The notes under the pieces: generated by a model
Seen by the model: only the letters and a program-made list of their open reading frames with translations
What the model was told of the DNA's origin: nothing
Database searches by the model: none
Translations under genes and position numbers: made by a program
In this document: positions 1 through 5,967 of the stretch, piece by piece
How the letters are laid out: each line of letters begins with the position of its first letter
How positions within the stretch are numbered: position 1 is the first letter of the stretch
Source of the DNA: Candidatus Sericytochromatia bacterium
Lineage (GTDB): Bacteria > Cyanobacteriota > Sericytochromatia > JACMPN01
Direction: 5' to 3'
Assembly: GCA_014377495.1 (NCBI GenBank)
Contig: JACMPN010000035.1
Location: forward strand, 1 to 9,800
Length of the DNA stretch: 9,800 nt

Positions 1-296
1 AGCAGCACGAACCGCCACAACGCCTGCCGGGCCTGAGCCGAGGGTGACAGCGCATTCGAGGCATGGAGGACCATGATGATCGGGCTCTCGAAAAAGACCG
101 CCAGGGTCTTGGCTACGCCGACGGCCGCCAGGTTGGCATTGGCGTCGGGCAGGTGGGCGATCGTCGCCGTCGTCAATGGATCGCCAAAGGCCATCGTCAC
201 ATCGGTCAGCGACAGTGGCAGAAATTGGCGCCAGAGCTGCCTTTGGCTAATGGCGGGCTCTGCAGCGGGGGATGCGGCTTGGGCGTGAGTGGTCAT
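1..296 (-). CDS. MATE-like membrane transporter, N-terminal part (runs off left edge)
   Basis: An open frame starts at ATG 296-294 on the minus strand and continues without a stop to the window edge, giving 98 complete codons. The first roughly 20 residues are polar and Ala-rich. They are followed by hydrophobic stretches of membrane-helix type, with recognisable pieces FLPLSLTDVTMAFGDPL, NLAAVGVAKTLAVFF and SPIIMVLHASNAL. The order of a first helix with a Pro-Leu-Ser start, a polar Asp/Gly turn, an AAVG segment and a second helix resembles the N-terminus of MATE/MOP-superfamily flippases and drug exporters. No clear Shine-Dalgarno site precedes the ATG. It lies 110 bp downstream of the PLP enzyme on the same strand, so it may be co-transcribed and export the cluster product (inference). 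Only about a fifth of a normal MATE protein is visible, so the family call is tentative. It could be another polytopic exporter. Confidence 0.55.
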   Translation of the reverse strand, partial: MTTHAQAASPAAEPAISQRQLWRQFLPLSLTDVTMAFGDPLTTATIAHLPDANANLAAVGVAKTLAVFFESPIIMVLHASNALSPSAQARQALWRFVL

Positions 297-318
297 GGCG
301 GTCGGAGGATGTGCCTGT

Positions 319-335
319 CCGCAGCGGGCCTGCGG
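319..335. other. Perfect 6-bp inverted repeat (hairpin) between PLP enzyme and transporter
   Basis: CCGCAG at 319-324 and CTGCGG at 330-335 are exact reverse complements with a 5-nt loop. The hairpin lies in the 110-bp spacer between the PLP enzyme stop and the transporter start. No U-tract follows on the minus strand, so it is not a standard intrinsic terminator. It could be an mRNA processing or attenuation structure, or chance in GC-rich DNA. Confidence 0.3.
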
Positions 336-406
336 TTACCGGTTTGCGAGGATGGGGACGGTGTCTAGGCGAGTGTAGCTCAGATGCAGCCGGCATGGCC
401 GCCCGA

Positions 407-1504
407 TCAGGCCTGCGGGTGGCGTCCGTCACCCCGCAGGGTGGCCCGGGAAACAGGCTCCAGGGCGAGGATCGCCGCTTCAAGGGCGGTGTCGGCCAGC
501 AGAGAAATACCTTGATCGGCCAGCCATGACGGTTCGTAGACGGTTTCCAGATAACGGTCACCGCTGTCCGGATTGATCATCAGGATCTGCTGATGACCGC
601 CGAGCAGGCTGGCCTGGGCCAGACCGGCGGCGACGATCGCACCCGTGGAGGCGCCGAGCAGCAGCCCTTCACGCTTGGCCATGGCGTGGCAGACCGAAAA
701 GGCAAGCTGATCACTGATGCCATAGGCCGCATCGAGCAGGTTGACGTCGAAATTCGGCGGCACGAAGGACAGCCCCAGTCCGGTCATCTTGTAGGGATGG
801 CGGGGCGTGCCGAGGATGCCCGAACCGGCCACGTCGACGCCGATGATCCGGACGCCCGCATAGTGCCGGCGGAAGTACTTGGCGATACCGGCCAACTGGC
901 CGGCCGTGCTGATCCCGATGACGATGGCGTCAGGGGCACCGTCAAAGGTCGTTTCGATCTCCTTGGCCGTCCACAGGGAGTGGGCCGACGGGTTCAGGGG
1001 ATTGAGGTGCTGGCAGGGATACCAGGCTCCAGTGATGCTTTGGGCCAGTTCGGCGGCCTTGCGCATGCGGGCCTCCTGCATCGAGCCCTGGGAGTCGGCT
1101 GCCGACAAAGGCACGTCCACCAGTTCCGCACCGTAGGCCTGCAACATGCGGCGCATGGGTGGGGCGGTCTTGGCGTCGACGACGATGACCACCCGATAGC
1201 CACGGGAGGCGCCGATCATGGCCAGCCCGATGCCGAAATTGCCGGAACTGGATTCGACGATGGTCCCGTCCGCCGTCAGCAGACCGCTGGACTCGGCTTC
1301 CTGGATCAGGAAGGCGGCATTTTTGTCTTTGATGCTGCCGCCCGGATTGCATGCTTCCAGTTTCAAGTACAGGTCATGGCGCCTGCAGATAGGGCTAATC
1401 CGGTTCAGCCGCACGGTGGGCACGTTGCCCAGTGCTTCTGACACATCGTGGGCCAACCGGCCTTTGCGGGTGGTCTGCACGTCATTGGGCGTGATATCGG
1501 CCAT
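407..1504 (-). CDS. PLP-dependent cysteine synthase-family enzyme, SbnA-like
   Basis: A 365-residue fold-type II PLP enzyme. Seen: the PLP-lysine motif SIKDK (K59), the substrate/PLP-phosphate loop ESSSGNFG (residues 84-91), the GISTAGQ glycine-rich phosphate-binding loop (about 197-203), QHLNPLNPSAH (165-175) and PDSGDRY near the C-terminus (312-318). Canonical cysteine synthase has TSGNTG. The SSSGN form is what I recall from SbnA, which joins O-phosphoserine and glutamate to make N-(2-amino-2-carboxyethyl)-glutamate, the precursor of 2,3-diaminopropionate. The C-terminal 40 or so residues extend beyond plain CysK length, also SbnA-like. No SbnB-like dehydrogenase is in the window, so diaminopropionate formation is not assured. 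The frame can be read from GTG 1516, but ATG 1504 has TGGAG 6 nt upstream, overlapping that GTG, and is the better start. Alternatives are an O-acetyl- or O-phosphoserine sulfhydrylase or another beta-replacement enzyme. Confidence 0.88.
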   Translation of the reverse strand: MADITPNDVQTTRKGRLAHDVSEALGNVPTVRLNRISPICRRHDLYLKLEACNPGGSIKDKNAAFLIQEAESSGLLTADGTIVESSSGNFGIGLAMIGASRGYRVVIVVDAKTAPPMRRMLQAYGAELVDVPLSAADSQGSMQEARMRKAAELAQSITGAWYPCQHLNPLNPSAHSLWTAKEIETTFDGAPDAIVIGISTAGQLAGIAKYFRRHYAGVRIIGVDVAGSGILGTPRHPYKMTGLGLSFVPPNFDVNLLDAAYGISDQLAFSVCHAMAKREGLLLGASTGAIVAAGLAQASLLGGHQQILMINPDSGDRYLETVYEPSWLADQGISLLADTALEAAILALEPVSRATLRGDGRHPQA

Positions 1505-1510
1505 TGAAAT

Positions 1511-1515
1511 CTCCA
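1511..1515 (-). promoter_or_regulatory. Shine-Dalgarno site that sets the PLP enzyme start
   Basis: TGGAG on the minus strand lies 6 nt before ATG 1504. The alternative GTG start at 1516 begins inside this same motif and has no comparable site of its own, so the ATG is preferred. Confidence 0.6.
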
Positions 1516-1651
1516 CAGTCGGGACGCCTGAGAGGCTGATCTAGGACATAATCACCCCATCATGACAGGGCTGCATTGCCTTACAGTTAAGAGCCAGTTG
1601 TCGTTTGGTGAAACCGTAATAAGCCGGCTCACTGCACGCCAAAGGTAGTGC

Positions 1652-1681
1652 GCCGGTCCTGGCTCTCACGGTGCCAGCGGC
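1652..1681 (-). terminator. Possible hairpin terminator after the first SDR gene
   Basis: Directly behind the SDR stop codon (1682), CTGGC at 1659-1663 pairs with GCCAG at 1673-1677 around a 9-nt loop. An outer GCCG at 1652-1655 pairs with CGGC at 1678-1681, leaving a 3-nt bulge. The combined stem is 9 bp but has no U-run on the minus strand. It may end or attenuate the ThiL-like/SDR transcript before the PLP enzyme. Weak on its own. Confidence 0.3.
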
Positions 1682-2653
1682 TTAAAGCCGTTGCGGCACT
1701 GGAACGGACAACAGGCTCTCCAACGTGCCGGCGGTCGAGTGGGTCGGTCGCCAGTCCAGGGACTTCAAGCGCTCGTTGGCGAGGATCAGCGGCGGGTGCT
1801 CCAAAAACGCCAGCCACGAGGCATCGAACACGCTTTGACCCATGCGCCAGGCAAGATTCACCACCGGCCGCAATAGCCAGGAGGGCAGCTCGACATACCG
1901 CTGGCCGAGCAGCAGCGCCACTTCACGCAGGGTCAGCCAATCGTCCGGGGCCAGGTTATAGGCACCCGCCGGTGCCGTCAAAGCCGTCCGCACGGCCGAG
2001 GCCAAATCGTCTTCGTGAAGCAATTGCTGACGCAACGGATGCCGGACCCACGGCGCGAGCTGGATCTTACCCCGCAGGTGGGCGATTCGGGCAAAGTCCA
2101 CGGACGGACCGGCCACATTGGTCGGCCTCAGCCGCACGATCGTACAGGCCGTTTCCCGCTGGAGGCGATCAAGTTCCCACTCCAAGGCCTGTTTCTGTTC
2201 GGCATACGGCACACCCAAGGTGGCTGCCAGAGTCGAGTCTTCCGTAATGCGCCCGTTGATCGGGTCCCGGGCGGGGTCGAAACCATAAGCGGCAGCGGCA
2301 CTGGCCACGATCACCCGCCGGACCTTGCGCGTGGCAAGGCTGAGAAAGGTCGTCTGGCCCTCACTGTTTATCAAGGTGCTGTCGACGCCGGGCTTTGACA
2401 GCATCTGGAACGCCAGGTGGACGACCACGTCAATCCCCTCCAGCAACGGCTCGATGTCCGCAATCGTTGCCCGGGAGAGATCCAGCGACTTGTAGTGCCA
2501 GAGGGCATGGGTCGTCACGTTGGGCATCGGCGCATACGGTGCCAGGTCGGTAGCGATGACATGGGCGACGTTGGGCAGGGCCAGCAACGAGGGCACGATC
2601 ACCCGGCCGAAGTAACCGCTCGCTCCGGTGACGAGGATCCGTATCATGCGCAT
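1682..2653 (-). CDS. NAD(P)-dependent epimerase/dehydratase, extended SDR (SDR-A)
   Basis: A 323-residue extended short-chain dehydrogenase/reductase. Seen: the dinucleotide-binding motif TGASGYFG (residues 9-16), an Asp at the end of the second strand (D36) that favours NAD, DL at 58-59, HLAF around 79-82, and the catalytic YAEQK (Y150, K154). The serine region reads ASAAAAYG (117-124), so S118 is the likely catalytic Ser. The C-terminal third, with RPTNVAGPS and HEDD, is typical of the substrate domain of sugar-nucleotide epimerases and related reductases. The substrate cannot be told from sequence. ATG 2653 has GGAAG 5 nt upstream; a second in-frame ATG lies at 2647. The gene begins 15 bp after the stop of the ThiL-like gene, so the two are surely one transcript. 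Confidence 0.88.
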   Translation of the reverse strand: MRMIRILVTGASGYFGRVIVPSLLALPNVAHVIATDLAPYAPMPNVTTHALWHYKSLDLSRATIADIEPLLEGIDVVVHLAFQMLSKPGVDSTLINSEGQTTFLSLATRKVRRVIVASAAAAYGFDPARDPINGRITEDSTLAATLGVPYAEQKQALEWELDRLQRETACTIVRLRPTNVAGPSVDFARIAHLRGKIQLAPWVRHPLRQQLLHEDDLASAVRTALTAPAGAYNLAPDDWLTLREVALLLGQRYVELPSWLLRPVVNLAWRMGQSVFDASWLAFLEHPPLILANERLKSLDWRPTHSTAGTLESLLSVPVPQRL

Positions 2654-2668
2654 GATGGCTTCCGGGCC

Positions 2669-3721
2669 TCAGCCAAGCCCTAGTCGGGCGCCATATGCCT
2701 GGAATTCAGCCGCGTAGGCTGCCCAGTCGCCATTGGTCCGCGCTGCCAGGTTGCGGATGAAATCACCCTCGAACGCCAGCGTCCGACCGTCCGGCAGGTG
2801 CAGGGTGATGCCGGGCTCGGTGGTGGCTGTGGCCAGTTTGACTGCCGTCGGAGCGATCGCCCGCAGTGCCGCTTCGTCGGCCGGGTCTACGGCGATCAGC
2901 AGCTCGTACTCGCCATGCTCACCGCAAAGGAGAGGCCAGACGGGCAAACCGGCGGACCGGAACGCCTGAAGGACCGTCGTCTCGACCAGTGCGTCAGCAT
3001 CAAACCCCACCGCCCAGCCGACATTGTTCAACCGGGCCAGGTGATCCAGGGTGCTCATCGGACCATCGCTGGTATCCATCATCGCCTTGGCAAACGGCCG
3101 CACCGAGGCCCCGATGGTAAGCCGGGCCTGTGGCCGGTAGGCCGCTTCCGGACAGAGACCATCGGGCAAGCCCATCATCCGCACGATCGCCAGGGCATTG
3201 CCGGTGCCCAGCGGGCCCGTCGTCCACAAGGTATCGCCGGGTTGGATGCCGATACGGGTGACGACCCGGCCCTGTACGAGCCCGATGGCGCAGGCCGTGA
3301 GGCTGGGCGCCTGACTGTCATTGAGATCACCGCCCAGCACGGGTACGCCGCTGGCGACGAGGGCATCCGTGATCCCCTGGCTGAGCCGGGCATTGTCGGA
3401 GATGGACGTGTTCAGCGAAAGGGCCAGCATCAGGCCGATCGGGGCCGCACCGACGGCGGCGAGATCGCTGAGGTTGGCTTGGACGAGCACCCAGCCGGCG
3501 GTATAGAGATCCCGATAAAAGCCGCCGGTGATCTCACTGGTGATCCCGTCGATCGTTGCTGCCAGGTAGGTGTCGCTACCCAATGGCTGCAGACGAACGA
3601 TTTCGGCATCGCTCGTATGGGGGGCGTTCCACTGATCCGGGTGACGGGGAAAACCGGCCGTCAAAGCGTCGATGGCCCGTACTTCGGCCAGTGCGCTGAG
3701 CTGGTGGGATGAAGCGGTCAT
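2669..3721 (-). CDS. ThiL/AIR synthase-related ATP-dependent kinase-like protein
   Basis: A 350-residue protein of the PurM/ThiL/SelD fold. Ordered motifs match thiamine-monophosphate kinase: GSD at 48-50, an Asp-Gly pair at 58-59, NLSDLAAVG at 83-91, GGD at 130-132, MDTSDG at 215-220 and CGEHGEYELL at 266-275 (ThiL has GGEDYELL). These acidic motifs bind Mg-ATP and substrate in the family. The second Asp of the usual GDD is not present in the N-terminal motif, and the EDYEL loop carries an insertion (EHGEYEL). This argues for a substrate other than thiamine phosphate, and no thiamine genes are nearby. ATG 3721 has AGGAT 6 nt upstream. The frame stays open to 3907, but that would overlap the divergent promoter and lacks conserved motifs. 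It is first gene of a minus-strand operon with SDR-A. Phosphorylation of a pathway intermediate is inference. Confidence 0.85.
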   Translation of the reverse strand: MTASSHQLSALAEVRAIDALTAGFPRHPDQWNAPHTSDAEIVRLQPLGSDTYLAATIDGITSEITGGFYRDLYTAGWVLVQANLSDLAAVGAAPIGLMLALSLNTSISDNARLSQGITDALVASGVPVLGGDLNDSQAPSLTACAIGLVQGRVVTRIGIQPGDTLWTTGPLGTGNALAIVRMMGLPDGLCPEAAYRPQARLTIGASVRPFAKAMMDTSDGPMSTLDHLARLNNVGWAVGFDADALVETTVLQAFRSAGLPVWPLLCGEHGEYELLIAVDPADEAALRAIAPTAVKLATATTEPGITLHLPDGRTLAFEGDFIRNLAARTNGDWAAYAAEFQAYGARLGLG

Positions 3722-3801
3722 GGTGCGATCCTGAGGTGGCGCGTGGGACGAACGGTCAGCAGTGATGTGGCTGGTAACAGCGTTGCACAAACGGCGCCGG
3801 T

Positions 3802-3818
3802 TGGCAGGATTTATGCCA
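3802..3818. repeat. Inverted repeat TGGCA-N7-TGCCA, possible operator
   Basis: TGGCA at 3802-3806 and TGCCA at 3814-3818 are perfect complements around a 7-bp AT-rich centre. The size and symmetry suit a dimeric regulator. It overlaps a minus-strand extended -10-like sequence (TGG then CATAAA, complement of 3810-3818), so binding there could control the ThiL-like operon. A 5-bp arm is short, so chance is possible. Confidence 0.3.
3810..3818 (-). promoter_or_regulatory. Possible extended -10 for the ThiL-like operon
   Basis: On the minus strand the sequence reads TG, one base, then CATAAA, which is 4 of 6 to TATAAT plus the extended TG. No convincing -35 box lies at the proper distance. Transcription would begin near 3803, leaving a leader of about 80 nt before ATG 3721. 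Confidence 0.25.
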
Positions 3819-3848
3819 GGACCACCATCCGGAATTGCAGCTTGGTCC
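3819..3848. repeat. Inverted repeat GGACCA-N18-TGGTCC in divergent promoter region
   Basis: GGACCA at 3819-3824 is the exact reverse complement of TGGTCC at 3843-3848. The arms are about two helical turns apart, which fits a regulator bound on one face of the DNA or two half-sites. The repeat lies between the minus-strand -10-like element and the plus-strand -10 box, midway between the two operons. Confidence 0.3.
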
Positions 3849-3876
3849 AGGATGTAGGGAAGCCGCCGTACTCGGG

Positions 3877-3882
3877 TACAAT
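3877..3882 (+). promoter_or_regulatory. -10 box (TACAAT) for the diiron-SDR-CDGSH operon
   Basis: TACAAT is 5 of 6 to the sigma-70 consensus, with the most conserved positions kept. A start near 3889 would leave a leader of about 33 nt before the GTG at 3922. The -35 region is poor (TAGGGA at 3855-3860 with a 16-bp gap is the nearest), which would fit a promoter needing an activator. Confidence 0.4.
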
Positions 3883-3908
3883 ATCGACAACGACACGCCT
3901 GCTGCACG

Positions 3909-3913
3909 TGAGG
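3909..3913 (+). promoter_or_regulatory. Shine-Dalgarno site for the GTG start of the diiron gene
   Basis: TGAGG ends 8 nt before GTG 3922. No ribosome site of this quality precedes the more upstream TTG codon at 3835, which would also lie before the -10 box. It decides the start of the diiron gene. Confidence 0.55.
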
Positions 3914-3921
3914 TTCCCTGG

Positions 3922-4749
3922 GTGAACGCCATTGAACACCGCCTGACCAAGTGGCTCTACCGGATGTTTATTGACAGTCCGCAGGCCCATGCAGTTTTGC
4001 TGCGCATGTATCTGGGCGGCGAAGAGTTTCACCAGCGGTTTCCCTGGTTTGATCAGACCGAATTGGTGGCAGACACGGAGCTGCGACTGCTCATGCAGCA
4101 GCATTTTGCTGATGAGCAAAATCACGGCAAATACTTCCGCCTGGCGCTCACCTTCAAGAACGAGCCGATCACGGCCCCACCGCTGGAAATGGACGCCCTC
4201 GTCCAATTGGCGGCCGGTTTTTGGGATGCCGGCATCCTCGTCGGCGACGTGATCGAGGATTTGACGGGGCCAACCCTGTTCACGAACAAACAGAACCTGT
4301 TCGTGCAGCTGGCCTTCAAGGACCTCAGTGAAAAGCGGGCGATCCACGAGTTCCACATCTGGCGAGACTTGGCCAAGTACAAAGATCCCGAGACCTACGC
4401 CATCCTCAAACGGGTCGTCGAGGACGAAGACTGGCATGTGCAGATTTTCGACCATCAGGTGCATAAAATGATGGCCGACCCGGTGGACGGGCCTGCGTTG
4501 CGCAAGGTGTACACCAAGCTCGTCAAAGTCGCCAAGCGGATCAACCGCAACAGCTCAACCAAATTCCTGAGCCATGTCCTGGATCGCGACATGTTGATCG
4601 CCAAACCCTGGGAAAAACGGGCCTTACGGCTCCTGATCGGGCTGCTGAAGATCGGGACCGGCGTGTTGCCGATGGAGAGCGCCCGTCGGCTGATCGGCTT
4701 GCAGGCAGCCGTCTATGATCTACCCGTGGTTGCCACCGCCCACGCATGA
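3922..4749 (+). CDS. Ferritin-like putative diiron oxygenase/oxidoreductase
   Basis: A 275-residue, mostly helical protein. It shows the ligand order of ferritin-like dimetal enzymes: a Glu pair EEFH at 34-37, EQNH (E65, H68), a Glu/His segment IHEFH at 141-145 (E143 likely ligand), and EDWH (E169, H172). The spacing E - ExxH - E - ExxH is the classic four-helix diiron set, which supports O2 activation with a carboxylate-bridged iron or iron/manganese pair. The C-terminal third (about 190-275) is basic and then hydrophobic, with a segment LLIGLLKIGTGVLP that could contact a membrane or another protein. I cannot assign a named subfamily; N-oxygenases, hydroxylases, desaturases and aldehyde-deformylating enzymes share this pattern. 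The start is GTG with TGAGG 8 nt before it. Its stop overlaps the next ATG (ATGA at 4746-4749), so it is translationally coupled to SDR-B and most likely acts in the same pathway. Confidence 0.8.
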   Translation: MNAIEHRLTKWLYRMFIDSPQAHAVLLRMYLGGEEFHQRFPWFDQTELVADTELRLLMQQHFADEQNHGKYFRLALTFKNEPITAPPLEMDALVQLAAGFWDAGILVGDVIEDLTGPTLFTNKQNLFVQLAFKDLSEKRAIHEFHIWRDLAKYKDPETYAILKRVVEDEDWHVQIFDHQVHKMMADPVDGPALRKVYTKLVKVAKRINRNSSTKFLSHVLDRDMLIAKPWEKRALRLLIGLLKIGTGVLPMESARRLIGLQAAVYDLPVVATAHA

Positions 4750-5726
4750 GCCACGCACTCGTCACCGGTGGCACCGGTTTCATCGGGGGACACACGATCG
4801 ATCGTCTGCTGAGCGCTGGTTGGCAGGTTTCCCTGTTGGCCCGCTCGCCGCACCGGCTCTGGCCCCGGCATCAGGGGCGGGTGACGGTGATCCAGGGAGA
4901 TCTCAGCCAGGACCTGCCCCCGCTGCCGCAGGTCGATGCCATCGTCCACTGTGCCGCCGACATGGAGATGCACCATGACACCCGGTCCATGGGGCGGACG
5001 ACCATCGCCGGTACCGAACGGATGCTGGCAGCGGCCCGTGACCTACGCGTCCGGCGATTCGTGCATGTCAGTTCCCAGGCCGTCTACGGGTTCGACAAGG
5101 ACTATCAGGATGCCGACGAGTCGACACCGATGCGGGTGTCGCCCCATGCCTATTGCGAGACGAAGCGACTGGCCGAAGAGGCTGTCTGGGCGGCTGGTCG
5201 GGCGGGACTGCCGGTGACAGTCGTGCGCCCCGGATTCGTCTACGGCCCTGGAGATCGCCGCTCGCTGCCGCCGGTCATCATGCTGTTGCGCGAGGGCAAG
5301 TTGAAAGCCCATATTGGCGGTGGCATGTTCGACACCGGCTGCCTGCACGTGGCCAACTGTGCCGAGGGCATCTATTTGGCCCTGACGGTCGATGCCGCCG
5401 TCGGCCAGGCCTATCACCTGGGTGACGGACGGGTACTGACGATCAGACAACTGGTTGCCAATATCAGCGCCAAGCTCGGCGTGCCGGCACCGGCCAAGAG
5501 TGTTTCTTTTGGTGTGGCGATGGGCATGGCCAAAACGATCGAGGCGACCTGGCGATTACTGCGGCGGCCGGGTCCCCCGCCGTTGTCGGCCTTCACCGTG
5601 GCGATGCTGCATCGGCAGTCGGGATTTAGCATTCAAAAGGCCAGGCACCAGCTCGGGTACGTGCCGGAGCGCCAATGGGAAGAGAGCCTGGACGAAACAG
5701 TGGCCTGGTGCCTGGAGGTCTCATGA
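4746..5726 (+). CDS. NAD(P)-dependent epimerase/dehydratase, 3-beta-HSD-like extended SDR (SDR-B)
   Basis: A 326-residue extended SDR. Seen: TGGTGFIG at 7-14, GDL at 51-53, HCAA at 68-71, SSQAVYG at 109-115 with the catalytic Ser, YCETK with Y136 and K140, and RPGFVYGPGD in the substrate domain. The TGGTGFIG start and GPGD segment resemble the 3-beta-hydroxysteroid dehydrogenase/NAD-dependent epimerase branch, which oxidises or reduces hydroxyl and keto groups on lipids, sugars or polyketides. It overlaps the diiron gene by ATGA upstream and the CDGSH gene by ATGA downstream, so the three are one translational unit. A reaction on the product of the diiron enzyme is inferred from this coupling. 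It differs clearly from SDR-A in cofactor motif and C-terminal region, so the two are not recent duplicates. Confidence 0.9.
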   Translation: MSHALVTGGTGFIGGHTIDRLLSAGWQVSLLARSPHRLWPRHQGRVTVIQGDLSQDLPPLPQVDAIVHCAADMEMHHDTRSMGRTTIAGTERMLAAARDLRVRRFVHVSSQAVYGFDKDYQDADESTPMRVSPHAYCETKRLAEEAVWAAGRAGLPVTVVRPGFVYGPGDRRSLPPVIMLLREGKLKAHIGGGMFDTGCLHVANCAEGIYLALTVDAAVGQAYHLGDGRVLTIRQLVANISAKLGVPAPAKSVSFGVAMGMAKTIEATWRLLRRPGPPPLSAFTVAMLHRQSGFSIQKARHQLGYVPERQWEESLDETVAWCLEVS

Positions 5727-5950
5727 AGGAACCGTTTTACATCATCGACGAAAAGGCCGGCGAGGTGCTGTATTGCGCCTGCGGCCGGTCCAAGACCAAG
5801 CCATACTGCGACGGCTCCCATGGTGGGACGGGCATCTCGCCCTGGCGGACATTTCTGCCCACCCCCCGAACCGTCAAGGTCTGTGGCTGCGGCAAATCGT
5901 CGATCGGCCCGTTTTGCGATAACTCGCACGTGCCGCCGCCCCGGACCTGA
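5723..5950 (+). CDS. Double CDGSH iron-sulfur domain protein
   Basis: A 75-residue protein made almost only of two CDGSH motifs. The first is complete: C18, C20, S23, P27, C29, D30, G31, S32, H33. The second has C54, C56, S59, P63, C65, D66, S68 and H69 but reads CDNSH, with Asn for Gly. Each three-Cys/one-His set binds a 2Fe-2S cluster in the mitoNEET/CDGSH family. Tandem two-motif forms bind two clusters in one chain. There is no signal peptide or membrane anchor, so it should be cytosolic. GGAGG lies 5 nt before the ATG, and the ATG overlaps the SDR-B stop (ATGA). Role as an electron or Fe-S donor to the diiron protein is inference from the operon. Confidence 0.93.
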   Translation: MKEPFYIIDEKAGEVLYCACGRSKTKPYCDGSHGGTGISPWRTFLPTPRTVKVCGCGKSSIGPFCDNSHVPPPRT

Positions 5951-5960
5951 TCCGGTCGGC
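5935..5960. terminator. Hairpin at the convergent gene end, possible bidirectional terminator
   Basis: CCGGA at 5941-5945 pairs with TCCGG at 5951-5955 around a 5-nt loop that contains the CDGSH stop codon. GCCG at 5935-5938 and CGGC at 5957-5960 extend the stem past a small internal loop. Only 17 bp separate the two convergent genes, so a shared terminator is expected here. There is no U-tract on either side, so efficiency is doubtful. Confidence 0.4.
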
Positions 5961-5967
5961 GTCCCGC

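Noticed and set aside
593..1441. Long plus-strand open frame opposite the PLP enzyme
   Set aside because: It is the antisense shadow of a gene with clear PLP-enzyme motifs. Its translation is rich in Gly, Asp, Arg and His with no domain pattern, as expected from GC-rich antisense frames.
1505..1681. Promoter or small gene in the gap before the PLP enzyme
   Set aside because: The middle is more AT-rich than its surroundings, so a promoter is likely, but no -35/-10 pair with proper spacing could be picked, and no small frame has a ribosome site.
2798..3712. 304-codon plus-strand open frame opposite the ThiL-like gene
   Set aside because: The opposite strand has ordered ThiL/PurM motifs and a good ribosome site; this frame has low-complexity Gly/Arg/His composition and no recognisable fold.
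3722..3802. TPP riboswitch upstream of the ThiL-like gene
   Set aside because: The leader lacks the conserved THI-box sequence elements (CUGAGA and related), and thiamine genes are absent.
3722..3907. N-terminal extension of the ThiL-like protein up to 3907
   Set aside because: The added residues are Cys/Arg-rich with no family match, they cover both putative promoters, and ATG 3721 has its own AGGAT site.
3811..4464. 217-codon minus-strand open frame opposite the diiron gene
   Set aside because: The plus strand carries the diiron ligand motifs and ATGA coupling to the next gene. The antisense frame would also run into the divergent promoter region.
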